53,091 nt of DNA, taken from JAGTVG01 sp964389805. Lineage in GTDB: Bacteria; Bacteroidota; Bacteroidia; Cytophagales; Cyclobacteriaceae. The stretch lies in the NCBI GenBank assembly GCA_964389805.1, contig CAYMFU010000271.1, forward strand, positions 1 to 53,091, given 5' to 3'. How positions within the stretch are numbered: the stretch's first letter is position 1; the number at the start of each line of letters is the position of its first letter. Positions 40,810 through 49,835 of this stretch are shown here, one piece after another. A model generated the notes under the pieces. It had not been told where the DNA came from and did no database searches. It saw nothing but the letters and a program-made list of their open reading frames with translations. The position numbers were made by a program, and so were the translations under genes.

Positions 40810-41352
40810 ATGGATAAAATTATACTTGGCATGGATCCGGGCACCAATCTAATGGGGTATGGGATTATTCATGCAAGAAAAAACCAGATAGATTTAATTC
40901 AATACGGGATCATACATTTAAAAAAGTATGAAACACATGAATTGAAGTTAAAAAAGATTTTTGACCGTGTCATAAGTATTATTGACGAATTTAATCCTGA
41001 TGAGGTGGCGATTGAAGCCCCATTTTATGGTAAAAATGTTCAGTCTATGCTGAAACTGGGAAGAGCTCAGGGGGTAGCCATGGCAGCAGTGTTGTACCGG
41101 AATATCCCAATAAAAGAATATGCCCCTAAAAAGGTAAAACAATCAGTAACAGGTAATGGTAATGCTTCTAAGGAACAGGTTGCCAAAATGCTACAGAACC
41201 TGTTGCACTTTAAAGATATTCCAAAAATGTTAGATGCAACTGATGCGTTGGCGGTAGCTTTATGTCATTTATATCAGGAGAAAGTGGGTATTCCAAGTAA
41301 AAAATCCTGGAAGTCATTCATAAGCGATAATCCCGACAGGATCATTAATTAA
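40810..41352 (+). CDS. ruvC: Holliday junction resolvase RuvC
   Basis: This 180-residue endonuclease resolves Holliday junctions with RuvAB. The four catalytic acids are visible: Asp9 in GMDPGTN, Glu69 in VAIEAPFYG, and Asp142 and Asp145 in DATDALAVALCH. The length is normal. The gene stands alone on the plus strand between a minus-strand glycosyltransferase (91-base gap) and the HIT gene, with convergent ends separated by 24 bases. ruvA and ruvB are not in the window. Confidence 0.96.
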   Translation: MDKIILGMDPGTNLMGYGIIHARKNQIDLIQYGIIHLKKYETHELKLKKIFDRVISIIDEFNPDEVAIEAPFYGKNVQSMLKLGRAQGVAMAAVLYRNIPIKEYAPKKVKQSVTGNGNASKEQVAKMLQNLLHFKDIPKMLDATDALAVALCHLYQEKVGIPSKKSWKSFISDNPDRIIN

Positions 41353-41376
41353 TAATTAATCCTACACTAAGTATTT

Positions 41377-41787
41377 TTAACCCTCACTCATTGCCAGGAA
41401 GGCATTATTGATCTTTTTGCAGATATTCCCGAACTCCTCATTTGTTAACTGCAATTTAGGCCTTTTGAAGTTAATATCCCCCATGCTATTGAGAGGTATC
41501 AAATGTATATGTGTATGGGGCACTTCCAGTCCGACGACGGCCACTCCAATTCGAAGACAAGGAATTACAGATCTTATAGCTTCTGCTAATTTCTTGCTGA
41601 ATCTATTTAAACTTTCATATTCTTCACTACTCAAATCAAAGTAATAATCCACTTCATTTTTAGGAATAACAAGCGTATGTCCTTCTACCAAGGGATTGAT
41701 ATCAAGTATTGCGATGTTATTTTCGTCTTCTGCAACTATATACCCCGGTATCTCCCGGTTAATTATTTTGGAAAAAATTGATGCCAT
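41377..41787 (-). CDS. HIT (histidine triad) family hydrolase
   Basis: This 136-residue protein has the histidine triad HTHIHLIPL (His91, His93, His95) and the N-terminal CASIFSKIINREIPGYIV-type block used by Hint/HinT-like enzymes. It likely hydrolyses AMP-amides or acyl-adenylates. The ATG overlaps the TAA of greA by one base (TAATG), so greA and this gene form a translationally coupled pair, an arrangement common in Bacteroidota. Confidence 0.94.
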   Translation of the reverse strand: MASIFSKIINREIPGYIVAEDENNIAILDINPLVEGHTLVIPKNEVDYYFDLSSEEYESLNRFSKKLAEAIRSVIPCLRIGVAVVGLEVPHTHIHLIPLNSMGDINFKRPKLQLTNEEFGNICKKINNAFLAMSEG

Positions 41788-42263
41788 TATTCTAAACCTA
41801 TCTCAAGGATTTCAAAATTTATTTTACCGGCCGGTACCTGGATCTCAACCTTATCTCCAACCTCTTTCCCAAGCAATCCTTTACCAATCGGAGATTGAAC
41901 GGAGATCTTGCCCTTCTTAAGATCTGCCTCTTCTTCTGAAGTTAATGTATATGAAAGTTGTACTCCGTTCTGGGCATTTTTGATCTTAACTTTGGACAAG
42001 ATTGATACTTTAGAAGTATCGATTGAAGAAGGATCTAATACACGTGCATTGCCTACAATTTTTTCCAATTGAACTATTTTAGCTTCCATGTGTCCCTGAG
42101 CATCTTTAGCTGCATCATATTCTGCATTTTCACTCAAGTCGCCTTTATCCCTTGCTTCGGCAATCTGTTTAGATATATCAGATCTCCCTTTAGTTTTAAG
42201 TTCATGTAGTTCATCCTTGATCTTTTGTAATCCTTCTTCAGTATAATATGCTACTTTATCCAT
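41787..42263 (-). CDS. greA: transcription elongation factor GreA
   Basis: This protein of 158 residues has the coiled-coil N-terminal domain (YYTEEGLQKIKDELHELK near 5-22; the tip AEARDKGDLSENAEYDAAKD carries the acidic residues that reach the RNA polymerase active site) and the FKBP-like C-terminal domain (SPIGKGLLGKEVGDKVEIQVPAG, abridged). It rescues backtracked RNA polymerase. I use the ATG at 42261-42263; a TTG at 42275 would add four residues and is less likely. It is cotranscribed with the HIT gene. An inverted repeat lies 65-110 bases upstream. Confidence 0.95.
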   Translation of the reverse strand: MDKVAYYTEEGLQKIKDELHELKTKGRSDISKQIAEARDKGDLSENAEYDAAKDAQGHMEAKIVQLEKIVGNARVLDPSSIDTSKVSILSKVKIKNAQNGVQLSYTLTSEEEADLKKGKISVQSPIGKGLLGKEVGDKVEIQVPAGKINFEILEIGLE

Positions 42264-42327
42264 GTCAATTATCAAGTTTCTTTATCTATAACGTTGGAAT
42301 ATTAAATAGTGATGTAATACAAATCAA

Positions 42328-42372
42328 AAACCTAAAGGAATATACAGTTATTCTGATTTCTCCTTTAGGTTT
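42328..42372. other. 12-bp inverted repeat upstream of greA
   Basis: AAACCTAAAGGA (42328-42339) and TCCTTTAGGTTT (42361-42372) are perfect complements around a 21-base loop. On the minus strand the stem is followed by GGTTTTTGATTT, which resembles a weak terminator lying in the greA leader, 65-109 bases before the greA ATG. Within the loop, GAATA and TATTC could form a competing stem. It could be a leader attenuator or the remnant of an upstream terminator. Confidence 0.5.
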
Positions 42373-42556
42373 ATTGCTCGTGCCTACAAAAATAACAAAT
42401 CCATTCTGGTATACCAAACAGATAAAGAATTTGAATTACATATGCCTATTTTTCAAGTGATTAAAATAAATTTCATTCAAAATACGATTATATTAGCTGG
42501 AAATTTTTTATTCATAATTCTTTATTGAAATCATATCAATTATAATCCCAAATAAG

Positions 42557-45500
42557 ATGAAGAAAATCGTTCTAGCGATGTTATTGATCATCCTCACTTT
42601 TTTTTCTTATGGACAAAGAAACAAAAACAAGGAAGAAGAGAAAAAACCTGTTGAGTCTTCAATTTTTAAAGGTCTTAAATTCAGATCCATTGGTCCGGCT
42701 CTAACCTCCGGTAGGGTATCAGATATTGCTGTGGATCCAGTGCTTCCAAATACGTGGTTCGTTACTATTGCTGCTGGAGGGGTGTGGAAAACCAATAATG
42801 CAGGGACAACCTGGACACCTGTTTTTGATGACCAGGGATCCTATTCGATAGGATGTGTTACAATAGACCCGAATAATCATAATGTTATCTGGATAGGTAC
42901 AGGTGAAAATAATAGCCAGCGTAGTGTGGGATATGGAGATGGCCTTTATAAATCAATGGATGGTGGAAAATCATGGAAACATACTGGATTAAAAAATTCA
43001 GAACATATTGGAAACATCGTCGTTCATCCGGAAAACTCTGAAATCGTTTATGTTGCTGCATATGGCCCGCTTTGGTCAGCTGGTGGGGATAGGGGGATAT
43101 ACAGGACTACTGATGGGGGTGAAACCTGGGAGAATATCCTTTCTGTAAGTGAGCATACTGGTTTTAATGAGATCCATATGGATCCGAGGGATCCTGAGAT
43201 CATGTATGCCACGTCACATCAACGCAGGCGGCATGTTTATACTTATATCGGGGGTGGACCTGAAAGCGCCATTTACAAAAGCATCGATGGAGGTGAAAAC
43301 TGGTTCAAGGTATCAAAAGGCCTGCCGGAAGTCGATATGGGACGAATTGGATTGGATGTCTCATCTATAAATCCAGACATCCTTTTTGCAATAATTGAAG
43401 CCGCAGATGGAAAAGGTGGATTTTTTAAATCGGTTGACAGGGGACAGAGCTGGGAAAAGATGAGCGATTACAGCACTTCAGGAAATTATTACCAGGAGAT
43501 ATATTGCGACCCCATAGATATTAACAGAATATATGCCATGGACACCTGGTTGCAGGTTACAAATGATGGAGGCAAGACTTTTAAAATGCTTGGAGAAAAA
43601 TTCAAACATGTAGATAATCATGCCATGTGGATCAATCCGGAAAATAACCTGCATTACCTGGTTGGCTGCGATGGGGGGCTATATGAGTCATTCGATGAAG
43701 GAAAAGACTGGAGTTATTTCGCGAACCTTCCTGTCACACAGTTTTATAAGGTAAGTGTTGATAATGAATTCCCATTTTATAACGTATATGGTGGCACCCA
43801 GGACAATTTCAGTATGGGCGGTCCATCAAGAACCACAAATATTGCTGGCATACCGAACTCAGACTGGTACATCACAAATGGTGGGGATGGATTTGAATCA
43901 GTGATCGATCCGGAAAATCCGGATATTGTCTATGCACAATCACAATATGGTTATCTGGTCAGGTATGACCGGAAAAGCGGTGAGTCTATCGATATCAAAC
44001 CGCTGGAACGGGCCGGGGAGGCCGCCTATAGATGGAACTGGGATGCCCCTCTGATTATCAGTCCGCATAATGCTACAACTCTTTATTTTGCTGCCAATAA
44101 AGTTTTCAAAAGTACCGACAGGGGTAATTCATGGGAAGTAATCAGCGATGACCTGAGCAGGCTAATTGACCGGAATAAGATGCCGGTTATGGGAAAGGTC
44201 TGGGGCATGGATGCAGTAGCAAAGAATAAATCAACATCTATTTATGGGAATATAGTTAGCCTGGATGAATCGCCATTGCAACAGGGTCTTCTGTATGTTG
44301 GTACCGACGATGGGCTTGTCAATATCACAAAGGATGATGGCAAATCGTGGAGTCGCGTGGAGACCTTCCCTGGAGTTCCTGTAAATACGTATGTAAATTC
44401 CCTCCTGGCTTCCCAACATAGCGACAATATTGTATATGCTGCTTTTAATAATCATAAAAATGGGGATTTTAAACCGTATTTATTAAAAAGTAATGATTAC
44501 GGACAATCCTGGAAACCAATAAGCTCCAATTTGCCTGAAAGAGGTTCCGTATACAGCGTAGCAGAAGATTTTATTGATCCTAATTTATTATTTGCCGGCA
44601 CCGAATTCGGGATATTCTTTTCCAACAATAGTGGCCTTACCTGGACCCAGTTAAAAGGAGGTATGCCAACAGTCGCGGTGCGCGACATAGCCATTCAGAA
44701 ACGGGAGAATGACCTTGTACTTGCCACTTTTGGAAGAGGCTTCTATGTATTAGATGATTATTCAGCTTTACGACATATTTCTGAAGAAACTCTGGCCCAA
44801 GAGGCTACTATTTTTCCAGTAAAAGACAGTTGGATGTTCCATCCCTCAAAACCTTTAGGTTTACGGGGGAATACTTTCCAGGGATCAGCTTATTATGCTG
44901 CCAGCAACCCTCCGGTAGCTGCCGTTTTTACGTATTATTTAAAGGATGAAATAAAAACTTTAAAAGCTGTAAGGAAGGAAGAAGAAATGGAAACAGAAAA
45001 AGCGGGGGGCACAGTTGAATATCCTTCTATTGAAAAGATCAGGCAGGAAGATGATGAAATTGAACCTCATTTGATATTTACCATTTCGGATATTGAAGGA
45101 AACGTAATTACGAAGTTGAAAACAAAGGCAAAGAAAGGAATTAACAGAATAACCTGGGATTTCAGATATCCCCCTTCAACACCCATACAGTTGCAAAAAC
45201 CTGCTTTCGATAACCCATTTTCAGATCCTGACAAAGGTCCTCTGGCACTTCCCGGAACATATTCAGTTTCTTTATCGAAAGTTGTGAACGGGCAAGTCAT
45301 ACAGATTGTATCTTCCACGGAATTTAAAACCAGATTGTTATCGAATACGACACTTCCCGCAAAGGATAAAGAAGCGTTATTCAAATTTCAGGAGGAAGTT
45401 GCCCAATTCCAACGGGTTGTTAGCGGTACAGCTAATACACTTGATGAATTGAACACTAAACTCAAATACTATTACAAGGCAGCCAATAGTACTACTGGTA

Positions 45501-45838
45501 TTTCAGATGATGTTCTGGAAAGAATCGTAAAAACAGACCAGCAACTAAAAGTTCTGAACAGGAAATTGAATGGTGACGGGAGCCTGTCCAGTAGAGATTT
45601 CGAAACTCCTCCTTCAATTACAGGAAGAATATATACGATTGTGTATGGCCTGTGGAGTTCCACAAGTGCCCCAACTCAAACACAGATCAGTTCATTGGAT
45701 ATAGCTAAGAATCAGTTTGAAGAAGTATATAGTGAAATCAAGAACATAACTCAGCTGGATATTGCTGGTATTGAAAAGTCTTTAGAGGAGGCTGGTGCTG
45801 CATGGACGCCAGGCCGTCTGCCAGTATGGAATAAATAG
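42557..45838 (+). CDS. large exported Asp-box (VPS10/sortilin-like) repeat protein, copy 2
   Basis: This 1093-residue protein begins with a signal peptide (MKKIVLAMLLIILTFFSYGQ). Residues about 35-760 are Asp-box propeller repeats (NAGTTWTPV, DGGKSWKHT, DGGETWENI, DGGENWFKV, DRGQSWEKM, DEGKDWSYF, DRGNSWEVI, DYGQSWKPI, NSGLTWTQL). A Glu/Lys-rich helical stretch (EEEMETEKAGG, near 812) links to a beta-sandwich (about 825-925) and a C-terminal helical domain (about 930-1090) that copy 1 lacks. The N-terminal propeller text (SGRVSDIAVDP versus GGRITDIVVNE) shows common ancestry with the 935-residue protein at 16288. Surface or periplasmic; function not established. Confidence 0.9.
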   Translation: MKKIVLAMLLIILTFFSYGQRNKNKEEEKKPVESSIFKGLKFRSIGPALTSGRVSDIAVDPVLPNTWFVTIAAGGVWKTNNAGTTWTPVFDDQGSYSIGCVTIDPNNHNVIWIGTGENNSQRSVGYGDGLYKSMDGGKSWKHTGLKNSEHIGNIVVHPENSEIVYVAAYGPLWSAGGDRGIYRTTDGGETWENILSVSEHTGFNEIHMDPRDPEIMYATSHQRRRHVYTYIGGGPESAIYKSIDGGENWFKVSKGLPEVDMGRIGLDVSSINPDILFAIIEAADGKGGFFKSVDRGQSWEKMSDYSTSGNYYQEIYCDPIDINRIYAMDTWLQVTNDGGKTFKMLGEKFKHVDNHAMWINPENNLHYLVGCDGGLYESFDEGKDWSYFANLPVTQFYKVSVDNEFPFYNVYGGTQDNFSMGGPSRTTNIAGIPNSDWYITNGGDGFESVIDPENPDIVYAQSQYGYLVRYDRKSGESIDIKPLERAGEAAYRWNWDAPLIISPHNATTLYFAANKVFKSTDRGNSWEVISDDLSRLIDRNKMPVMGKVWGMDAVAKNKSTSIYGNIVSLDESPLQQGLLYVGTDDGLVNITKDDGKSWSRVETFPGVPVNTYVNSLLASQHSDNIVYAAFNNHKNGDFKPYLLKSNDYGQSWKPISSNLPERGSVYSVAEDFIDPNLLFAGTEFGIFFSNNSGLTWTQLKGGMPTVAVRDIAIQKRENDLVLATFGRGFYVLDDYSALRHISEETLAQEATIFPVKDSWMFHPSKPLGLRGNTFQGSAYYAASNPPVAAVFTYYLKDEIKTLKAVRKEEEMETEKAGGTVEYPSIEKIRQEDDEIEPHLIFTISDIEGNVITKLKTKAKKGINRITWDFRYPPSTPIQLQKPAFDNPFSDPDKGPLALPGTYSVSLSKVVNGQVIQIVSSTEFKTRLLSNTTLPAKDKEALFKFQEEVAQFQRVVSGTANTLDELNTKLKYYYKAANSTTGISDDVLERIVKTDQQLKVLNRKLNGDGSLSSRDFETPPSITGRIYTIVYGLWSSTSAPTQTQISSLDIAKNQFEEVYSEIKNITQLDIAGIEKSLEEAGAAWTPGRLPVWNK

Positions 45839-45886
45839 AAAACAAAAAACCTGTCTCTTATGAATACTGACGCGTTTTTTGTTTTC
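45838..45886. terminator. bidirectional terminator between the copy-2 Asp-box gene and a small minus-strand gene
   Basis: GAAAACAAAAAAC (45838-45850) pairs with GTTTTTTGTTTTC (45874-45886), and GTC (45853-45855) with GAC (45869-45871) inside, after a two-base mismatch. The T- and A-rich arms give U tracts in both directions. The first arm begins with the last base of the TAG stop of the plus-strand gene, and 22 bases separate it from the minus-strand stop. Confidence 0.7.
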
Positions 45887-45908
45887 AAAGAATTATCCTG
45901 AGAAGATA

Positions 45909-46178
45909 TTACTTTTTCTTAAAGTCACTTACTGCCTTATCGATTGAATCAATCAGCTTTTTAGAAACCTTTCTCGGGTGTTTTGCCTTATATTTCTTCA
46001 ATAGGTCAGATGATTTTTTGGCGTATTCATATAAGCCGACAGGATTGCTATCGAATCCATAGCTTCCAAGGACAAATTCTAATTTAGATCGGATATCATA
46101 GTATTTTTCATCTCCAATTTTCTCAAATTGGGCTAAAGCATCCTTACTGGCTTTTTCCAATTTCTCATTTGTATTCAT
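45909..46178 (-). CDS. small helical Lys-rich protein, unknown function
   Basis: This 89-residue protein is highly charged and predicted mostly helical, with a Lys-rich end (KKYKAKHPRKVSKKLIDSIDKAVSDFKKK in part). The text LEFVLGSYGFDSNPVGLYEYAKKSSDLLKKYK looks like a conserved core. It has a good ATG, a clean stop and a bidirectional terminator next to it, which support a real gene. There is no signal peptide or membrane segment, so it is probably cytoplasmic; a nucleic-acid-binding role could be guessed from the basic tail but is unsupported. I do not recognise the family. Confidence 0.7.
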   Translation of the reverse strand: MNTNEKLEKASKDALAQFEKIGDEKYYDIRSKLEFVLGSYGFDSNPVGLYEYAKKSSDLLKKYKAKHPRKVSKKLIDSIDKAVSDFKKK

Positions 46179-46435
46179 AATAAGTATTTTTTAGGCAAGT
46201 TGTTGGATTAAATATATATGCAAAAATGGTCAATTCCCATTTATTTTCCAATATCCTTATGGCGTAATAATGTGGTATTATCGGACTTGCTGATAATATT
46301 AATACTATATATTAAACAAAATATAAAAACGCAGCATTGAATGAGTTGAGAATGGATAGTGATATTAAATTAATCTTTAAGATGATACTTAGAGGATTAA
46401 TATAATTCAACTCCCTATATTTTAATAGAAATAAA

Positions 46436-46443
46436 TATTTTTG
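46436..46443 (+). promoter_or_regulatory. possible -7 element of the Ldh2-family gene
   Basis: TATTTTTG fits TAnnTTTG and lies 16 bases before the ATG at 46460. No upstream TTG is present at the usual spacing. The rest of 46179-46459 shows only a weak hairpin (46276-46298) and no gene. Confidence 0.3.
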
Positions 46444-46459
46444 TAGCTAAATTGCTTTT

Positions 46460-47539
46460 ATGAAAAAATATTCTGCAAAAAATCTTCATAGTTTTTCATA
46501 TAAAATTTTTAAAAGTATAGGCTGTGTGGATGAAGAAGCTAAGCTTGCAAGTGATGTGTTGATATCAGCTGACCTGAGAGGTGTTGATTCTCATGGTGTA
46601 GCCAGGTTATCAGGGTACATTCGATTATATGAGAAGGATAGGTTAAATCCAAATCCAAATATCCGGATAATCCATGAAACACCGAGTACTGCCGCAATTG
46701 ATGGCGATAGAGGCCTGGGTCTTGTAGTAGCACCTAAAGCTATGGAAATTGCGATTGAAAAAGCCAAAAAGGTCGGTTCGGGATGGGTAGCCATTAAGAA
46801 CTCCAACCATTTCGGGATTGCAGGTTATCATGCTATGATGGCACTCCCGCACGATATGATCGGTTTATCAATGACCAATGCCAGCCCCCTGGTAGCACCT
46901 ACTTTCTCAAAAGAACGCCTTTTAGGTACGAATCCTATAGCGGTGGCAATTCCTGCAGATAAACAACCTCCATATGTAGCTGATTTTGCTACGACTACGG
47001 CCGCTAATGGAAAACTGGAAATATTACAGAGAAAAAATGAAGAAACCCCTCTAGGCTGGATTCAAAATGCTGAAGGGCAAGATTCTACAAATCCAAATGA
47101 ACTTAAGAATGGGGGTGCATTATTACCTTTGGGAAGTAACAGAGATCATGGAAGTCATAAAGGATATTGTCTTGGTTCCATTGTAGATATCTTATCGGCT
47201 GTTTTAAGTGGTGCAAACTTCGGCCCCTGGGCTCCTCCATTTGTCAGTTTTCTCCCTATGCCAGAGGATCCGGTTGGTGATGGTCTTGGTCATTTTTTAG
47301 GGACCTGGCGGATTGATGCTTTCCGGCCAAAAGAAGAATTTAAAAAGAATATGGACATTTGGATAGAAAGATTCAGGAAGGCCAAAACTACTGATAACCA
47401 GGAAAGAGTGTTCATCCCTGGCGATCCGGAAAGGGAATTTGAATTAGACAGACGGGAAAAAGGAATTCCCATATTGGATAAGGTTATTCAGGATCTTACA
47501 GAATTAGGAGATAGAATGGGTATTCCTTTTCCTCATTAA
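46460..47539 (+). CDS. Ldh2-family malate/L-lactate (2-hydroxyacid) dehydrogenase
   Basis: This 359-residue NAD(P)-dependent oxidoreductase belongs to the LDH2/MDH2 (YlbC/AllD/ComC) family, unrelated to classical LDH. Visible blocks: RGVDSHGVARLSGYIRLY with the catalytic His near 47, KNSNHFGIAGYHAMMAL with the second His near 117, LLGTNPIAVAIPA (near 154-166), and GSHKGYCLGSIVDILSAVLSGA near 232-253. Substrates in the family include malate, L-lactate, ureidoglycolate and sulfolactate; the specificity is not set by these motifs. It is alone on its strand and overlaps the convergent outer-membrane-like gene by four bases at the stops. Confidence 0.88.
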   Translation: MKKYSAKNLHSFSYKIFKSIGCVDEEAKLASDVLISADLRGVDSHGVARLSGYIRLYEKDRLNPNPNIRIIHETPSTAAIDGDRGLGLVVAPKAMEIAIEKAKKVGSGWVAIKNSNHFGIAGYHAMMALPHDMIGLSMTNASPLVAPTFSKERLLGTNPIAVAIPADKQPPYVADFATTTAANGKLEILQRKNEETPLGWIQNAEGQDSTNPNELKNGGALLPLGSNRDHGSHKGYCLGSIVDILSAVLSGANFGPWAPPFVSFLPMPEDPVGDGLGHFLGTWRIDAFRPKEEFKKNMDIWIERFRKAKTTDNQERVFIPGDPEREFELDRREKGIPILDKVIQDLTELGDRMGIPFPH

Positions 47540-48099
47540 AAGGAAAATCCAAGTCGATAAACCCAGGGACTGTTGTATGCTGAGGTTGAACCTGAATACA
47601 TCACATCATACAAAACGGTAAAGTAAAATCCTCCCTTACGTCCCAAAGGGGCAAAAATTCCCAGTCCCAGCATGGTCCTGGGATACCAGTCTCTGTCCAC
47701 ATACCACTCATCTGTACTGGGATTATATTGCCAAGCCTCAAAATTGAGGTTTTCAAATTCCCCGTACGCAAATAAAGGTAGTTTAGGAATGAAATAAAGA
47801 TTTTGTCTCAGAAAAAAACGGTAACCATAGGAATTACTATCAATAGTTGTCCCGCCCCTGTCATCTCGGTAATACTGATAAGTAATACCAACGCCACCTG
47901 ATAATCCTTTTGTAATCATATATCCAACAGCTGGCGACACGTAAACAGATGTGATATTCCCAAATGTGGCACTGAATCCTCCCCCGAAATATATCCTGTC
48001 TTTAAATGCTGGTTTATCTTCGCCTGGATCCATCTCAATCTGGCTATATGCTGTTACAGATATAAGAATAAACAGAATTAAACTATAGACTTTTTTCAT
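47536..48099 (-). CDS. small outer-membrane-like beta-barrel protein, unknown function
   Basis: This protein of about 187 residues starts with a signal peptide (MKKVYSLILFILISVTAYS, cut near 19). The rest is rich in Gly, Tyr and Phe in alternating strands (YFGGGFSATFGNITSVYVSPAVGYMI and similar, abridged) and ends in a Phe (LGFSF), the usual C-terminal signature of outer-membrane barrels. I place the start at the ATG at 48097-48099, which opens a good signal peptide; an ATG 17 codons further upstream is in frame but would spoil it. Its gene ends inside the stop of the convergent Ldh2-family gene. Family not recognised. Confidence 0.75.
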   Translation of the reverse strand: MKKVYSLILFILISVTAYSQIEMDPGEDKPAFKDRIYFGGGFSATFGNITSVYVSPAVGYMITKGLSGGVGITYQYYRDDRGGTTIDSNSYGYRFFLRQNLYFIPKLPLFAYGEFENLNFEAWQYNPSTDEWYVDRDWYPRTMLGLGIFAPLGRKGGFYFTVLYDVMYSGSTSAYNSPWVYRLGFSF

Positions 48100-48152
48100 T
48101 GTGTCTTTATTTATACTAATTATAACAAGGACTTTGAAAGGAGAATTCAAGT

Positions 48153-48449
48153 TTATTCTCCATCCATATCAAGAATATAAAGATCCTCTGATTCCTTTTT
48201 CATTAAATACTTTTCCCGGGCAAATTTTTCCAGCAGTTCGTTATTGCTTAGCAATTCCTCCCTGTCTTTTTGCACTTCTTTTATCATCTGGGTATAGTAT
48301 GCTTTCTGCTGTTCTAATTCTTTAAGTTTTCCACGTTTTTTAAATTGAGAATACAAGTCATTAGAATCAATAAATAACATCCAGATAATAAATATAACAC
48401 CTATTATGAAGTAAAAGTTTTTGAAAACTGGGGGTAATTTTCTGAACAT
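48153..48449 (-). CDS. ftsB: septum formation initiator FtsB/DivIC-like protein
   Basis: This 98-residue bitopic protein has a short basic N-terminus, one membrane helix (about 12-30) and a coiled coil (about 35-75, KLKELEQQKAYYTQMIKEVQ) ending with the family motif KFAREKYLMKKESEDLYIL. It joins FtsL and FtsQ in the divisome. I start it at the ATG at 48447-48449; a TTG three codons upstream is possible. It follows the terminator of eno and precedes the barrel-protein gene by 53 bases. Its place after eno is the usual one in many bacteria. Confidence 0.9.
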   Translation of the reverse strand: MFRKLPPVFKNFYFIIGVIFIIWMLFIDSNDLYSQFKKRGKLKELEQQKAYYTQMIKEVQKDREELLSNNELLEKFAREKYLMKKESEDLYILDMDGE

Positions 48450-48492
48450 ATTGAACAAATTATGAAACTAAAGTAATAAATAGTTATAAAAT

Positions 48493-48528
48493 AAAAAAGT
48501 CCTGCATAAAAGACATGCAGGGCTTTTT
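48493..48528 (-). terminator. intrinsic terminator of eno
   Basis: AAAAAGTCCTGCAT (48494-48507) pairs with ATGCAGGGCTTTTT (48515-48528), with one T-G wobble, around a 7-base loop. On the minus strand the stem ends in ACTTTTTTATTTT, 17 bases after the eno stop. The symmetric A/T arms mean it could work in both directions. Confidence 0.85.
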
Positions 48529-48544
48529 ATGATTAAAGAAGTAA

Positions 48545-49825
48545 TTATCCCTTTTGAGGGTATATAGCTACCTCTCCCAATTCCTCTTCAATTCTTAATA
48601 ATTGGTTATATTTAGCCATTCTGTCAGACCTGGACATAGATCCGGTCTTTATTTGTCCTGAATTTGTAGCAACAGCAATATCTGCGATTGTAGCGTCTTC
48701 CGTTTCACCAGACCTGTGTGAAACCACAGTTGTCCAGCCTGCTTTATGGGCCATTTCAATAGCATCCAGGGTCTCGGAAAGAGATCCAATTTGATTAACC
48801 TTAATCAAAATAGAGTTACCACATTTCTCATCAATTGCCCGCTTGAGGAATTTTACATTGGTCACGAGTAAATCATCACCAACAAGCTGGCATTTATTCC
48901 CGATTTTCTCAGTCAGAAGTGCCCAGGCTTCCCAATCGTTTTCATCACAGCCATCTTCAATGGAGTCTATTGGATATTTATCAGCCAATTCAGCCAGGTA
49001 TTCAACCTGTTCTGCTTTATTTCTTACTTTACCTTTATCTCCTTCGAATTTAGTATAGTCGTATTTGCCATCCACATAAAATTCAGAAGATGCACAATCG
49101 AGTGCAATCGTAACATCTGAACCAGGCTTATATCCTGCTGTTTCAATAGCCTTTAAAACGCTATCAAGCGCTTCTTCAGTACCTCCGGAAAAATTAGGAG
49201 CGAAGCCACCCTCATCACCTACTGCGGTACTCAATCCTTCGTCCTTTATGATTTTTTTGAGATTATGGAATATTTCAGCTCCCATTCTAAGGGCTTCACT
49301 AAAAGTTGGGGCCCCAACAGGCCTGATCATGAATTCCTGGAAAGCAATTGGAGCATCGGAGTGCGAACCCCCATTGATGATATTCATCATAGGAACTGGA
49401 AGGGTGGCAGCGTTTGTTCCACCAATGTATCTGAATAAAGGCATATCCAATTCTTCTGCAGCGGCTTTTGCTACTGCCAGCGATACACCAAGAATGGCAT
49501 TGGCGCCCAATTTACTTTTAGTATCCGTTCCATCCAGCTCGATCATGATCTTATCGATCAATTTCTGATCAAATACGGAAAGTCCGATTAGTTCTTCAGC
49601 GATTACTTCATTAACATTTTCAATAGCTTTCAAAACACCTTTCCCAAGATATTTAGATTTATCACCATCTCGTAATTCAACTGCTTCATTTACTCCTGTG
49701 GAAGCACCTGATGGTACAGCGGCTCGTCCCAGTATGCCATTTTCAGTAATAACATCAACCTCAATAGTGGGATTCCCTCTGGAATCCAGGATTTGTCTAG
49801 CGTAAATACTTTCTATAAAACTCAT
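48545..49825 (-). CDS. eno: enolase
   Basis: This 426-residue glycolytic enzyme interconverts 2-phosphoglycerate and phosphoenolpyruvate. Motifs: start IYARQILDSRGNPTIEVDV, INGGSHSDAPIAFQEFMI (near 150-167), the acid/base region VGDEGGFAPN (near 202-211), metal ligand CASSEFYVDGKYD, SIEDGCDENDWEAW (near 286-299), VGDDLLVTN (near 311-319) and SHRSGETED (near 366-374). Length and motifs are standard and intact. The ATG follows the carA stop after 10 bases, so carA and eno are cotranscribed; a strong terminator follows. Confidence 0.97.
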   Translation of the reverse strand: MSFIESIYARQILDSRGNPTIEVDVITENGILGRAAVPSGASTGVNEAVELRDGDKSKYLGKGVLKAIENVNEVIAEELIGLSVFDQKLIDKIMIELDGTDTKSKLGANAILGVSLAVAKAAAEELDMPLFRYIGGTNAATLPVPMMNIINGGSHSDAPIAFQEFMIRPVGAPTFSEALRMGAEIFHNLKKIIKDEGLSTAVGDEGGFAPNFSGGTEEALDSVLKAIETAGYKPGSDVTIALDCASSEFYVDGKYDYTKFEGDKGKVRNKAEQVEYLAELADKYPIDSIEDGCDENDWEAWALLTEKIGNKCQLVGDDLLVTNVKFLKRAIDEKCGNSILIKVNQIGSLSETLDAIEMAHKAGWTTVVSHRSGETEDATIADIAVATNSGQIKTGSMSRSDRMAKYNQLLRIEEELGEVAIYPQKG

Positions 49826-49835
49826 TTTCGAAAAA

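Noticed and set aside
42248..42460. 70-residue plus-strand open frame in the greA leader
   Set aside because: It overlaps the greA start, is hydrophobic without a signal pattern, and no RBS or family match is visible.
46276..46298. 9-bp hairpin upstream of the Ldh2-family gene
   Set aside because: A+T-rich stem with a G-T pair and no T run, so it is likely chance in an A+T-rich gap.
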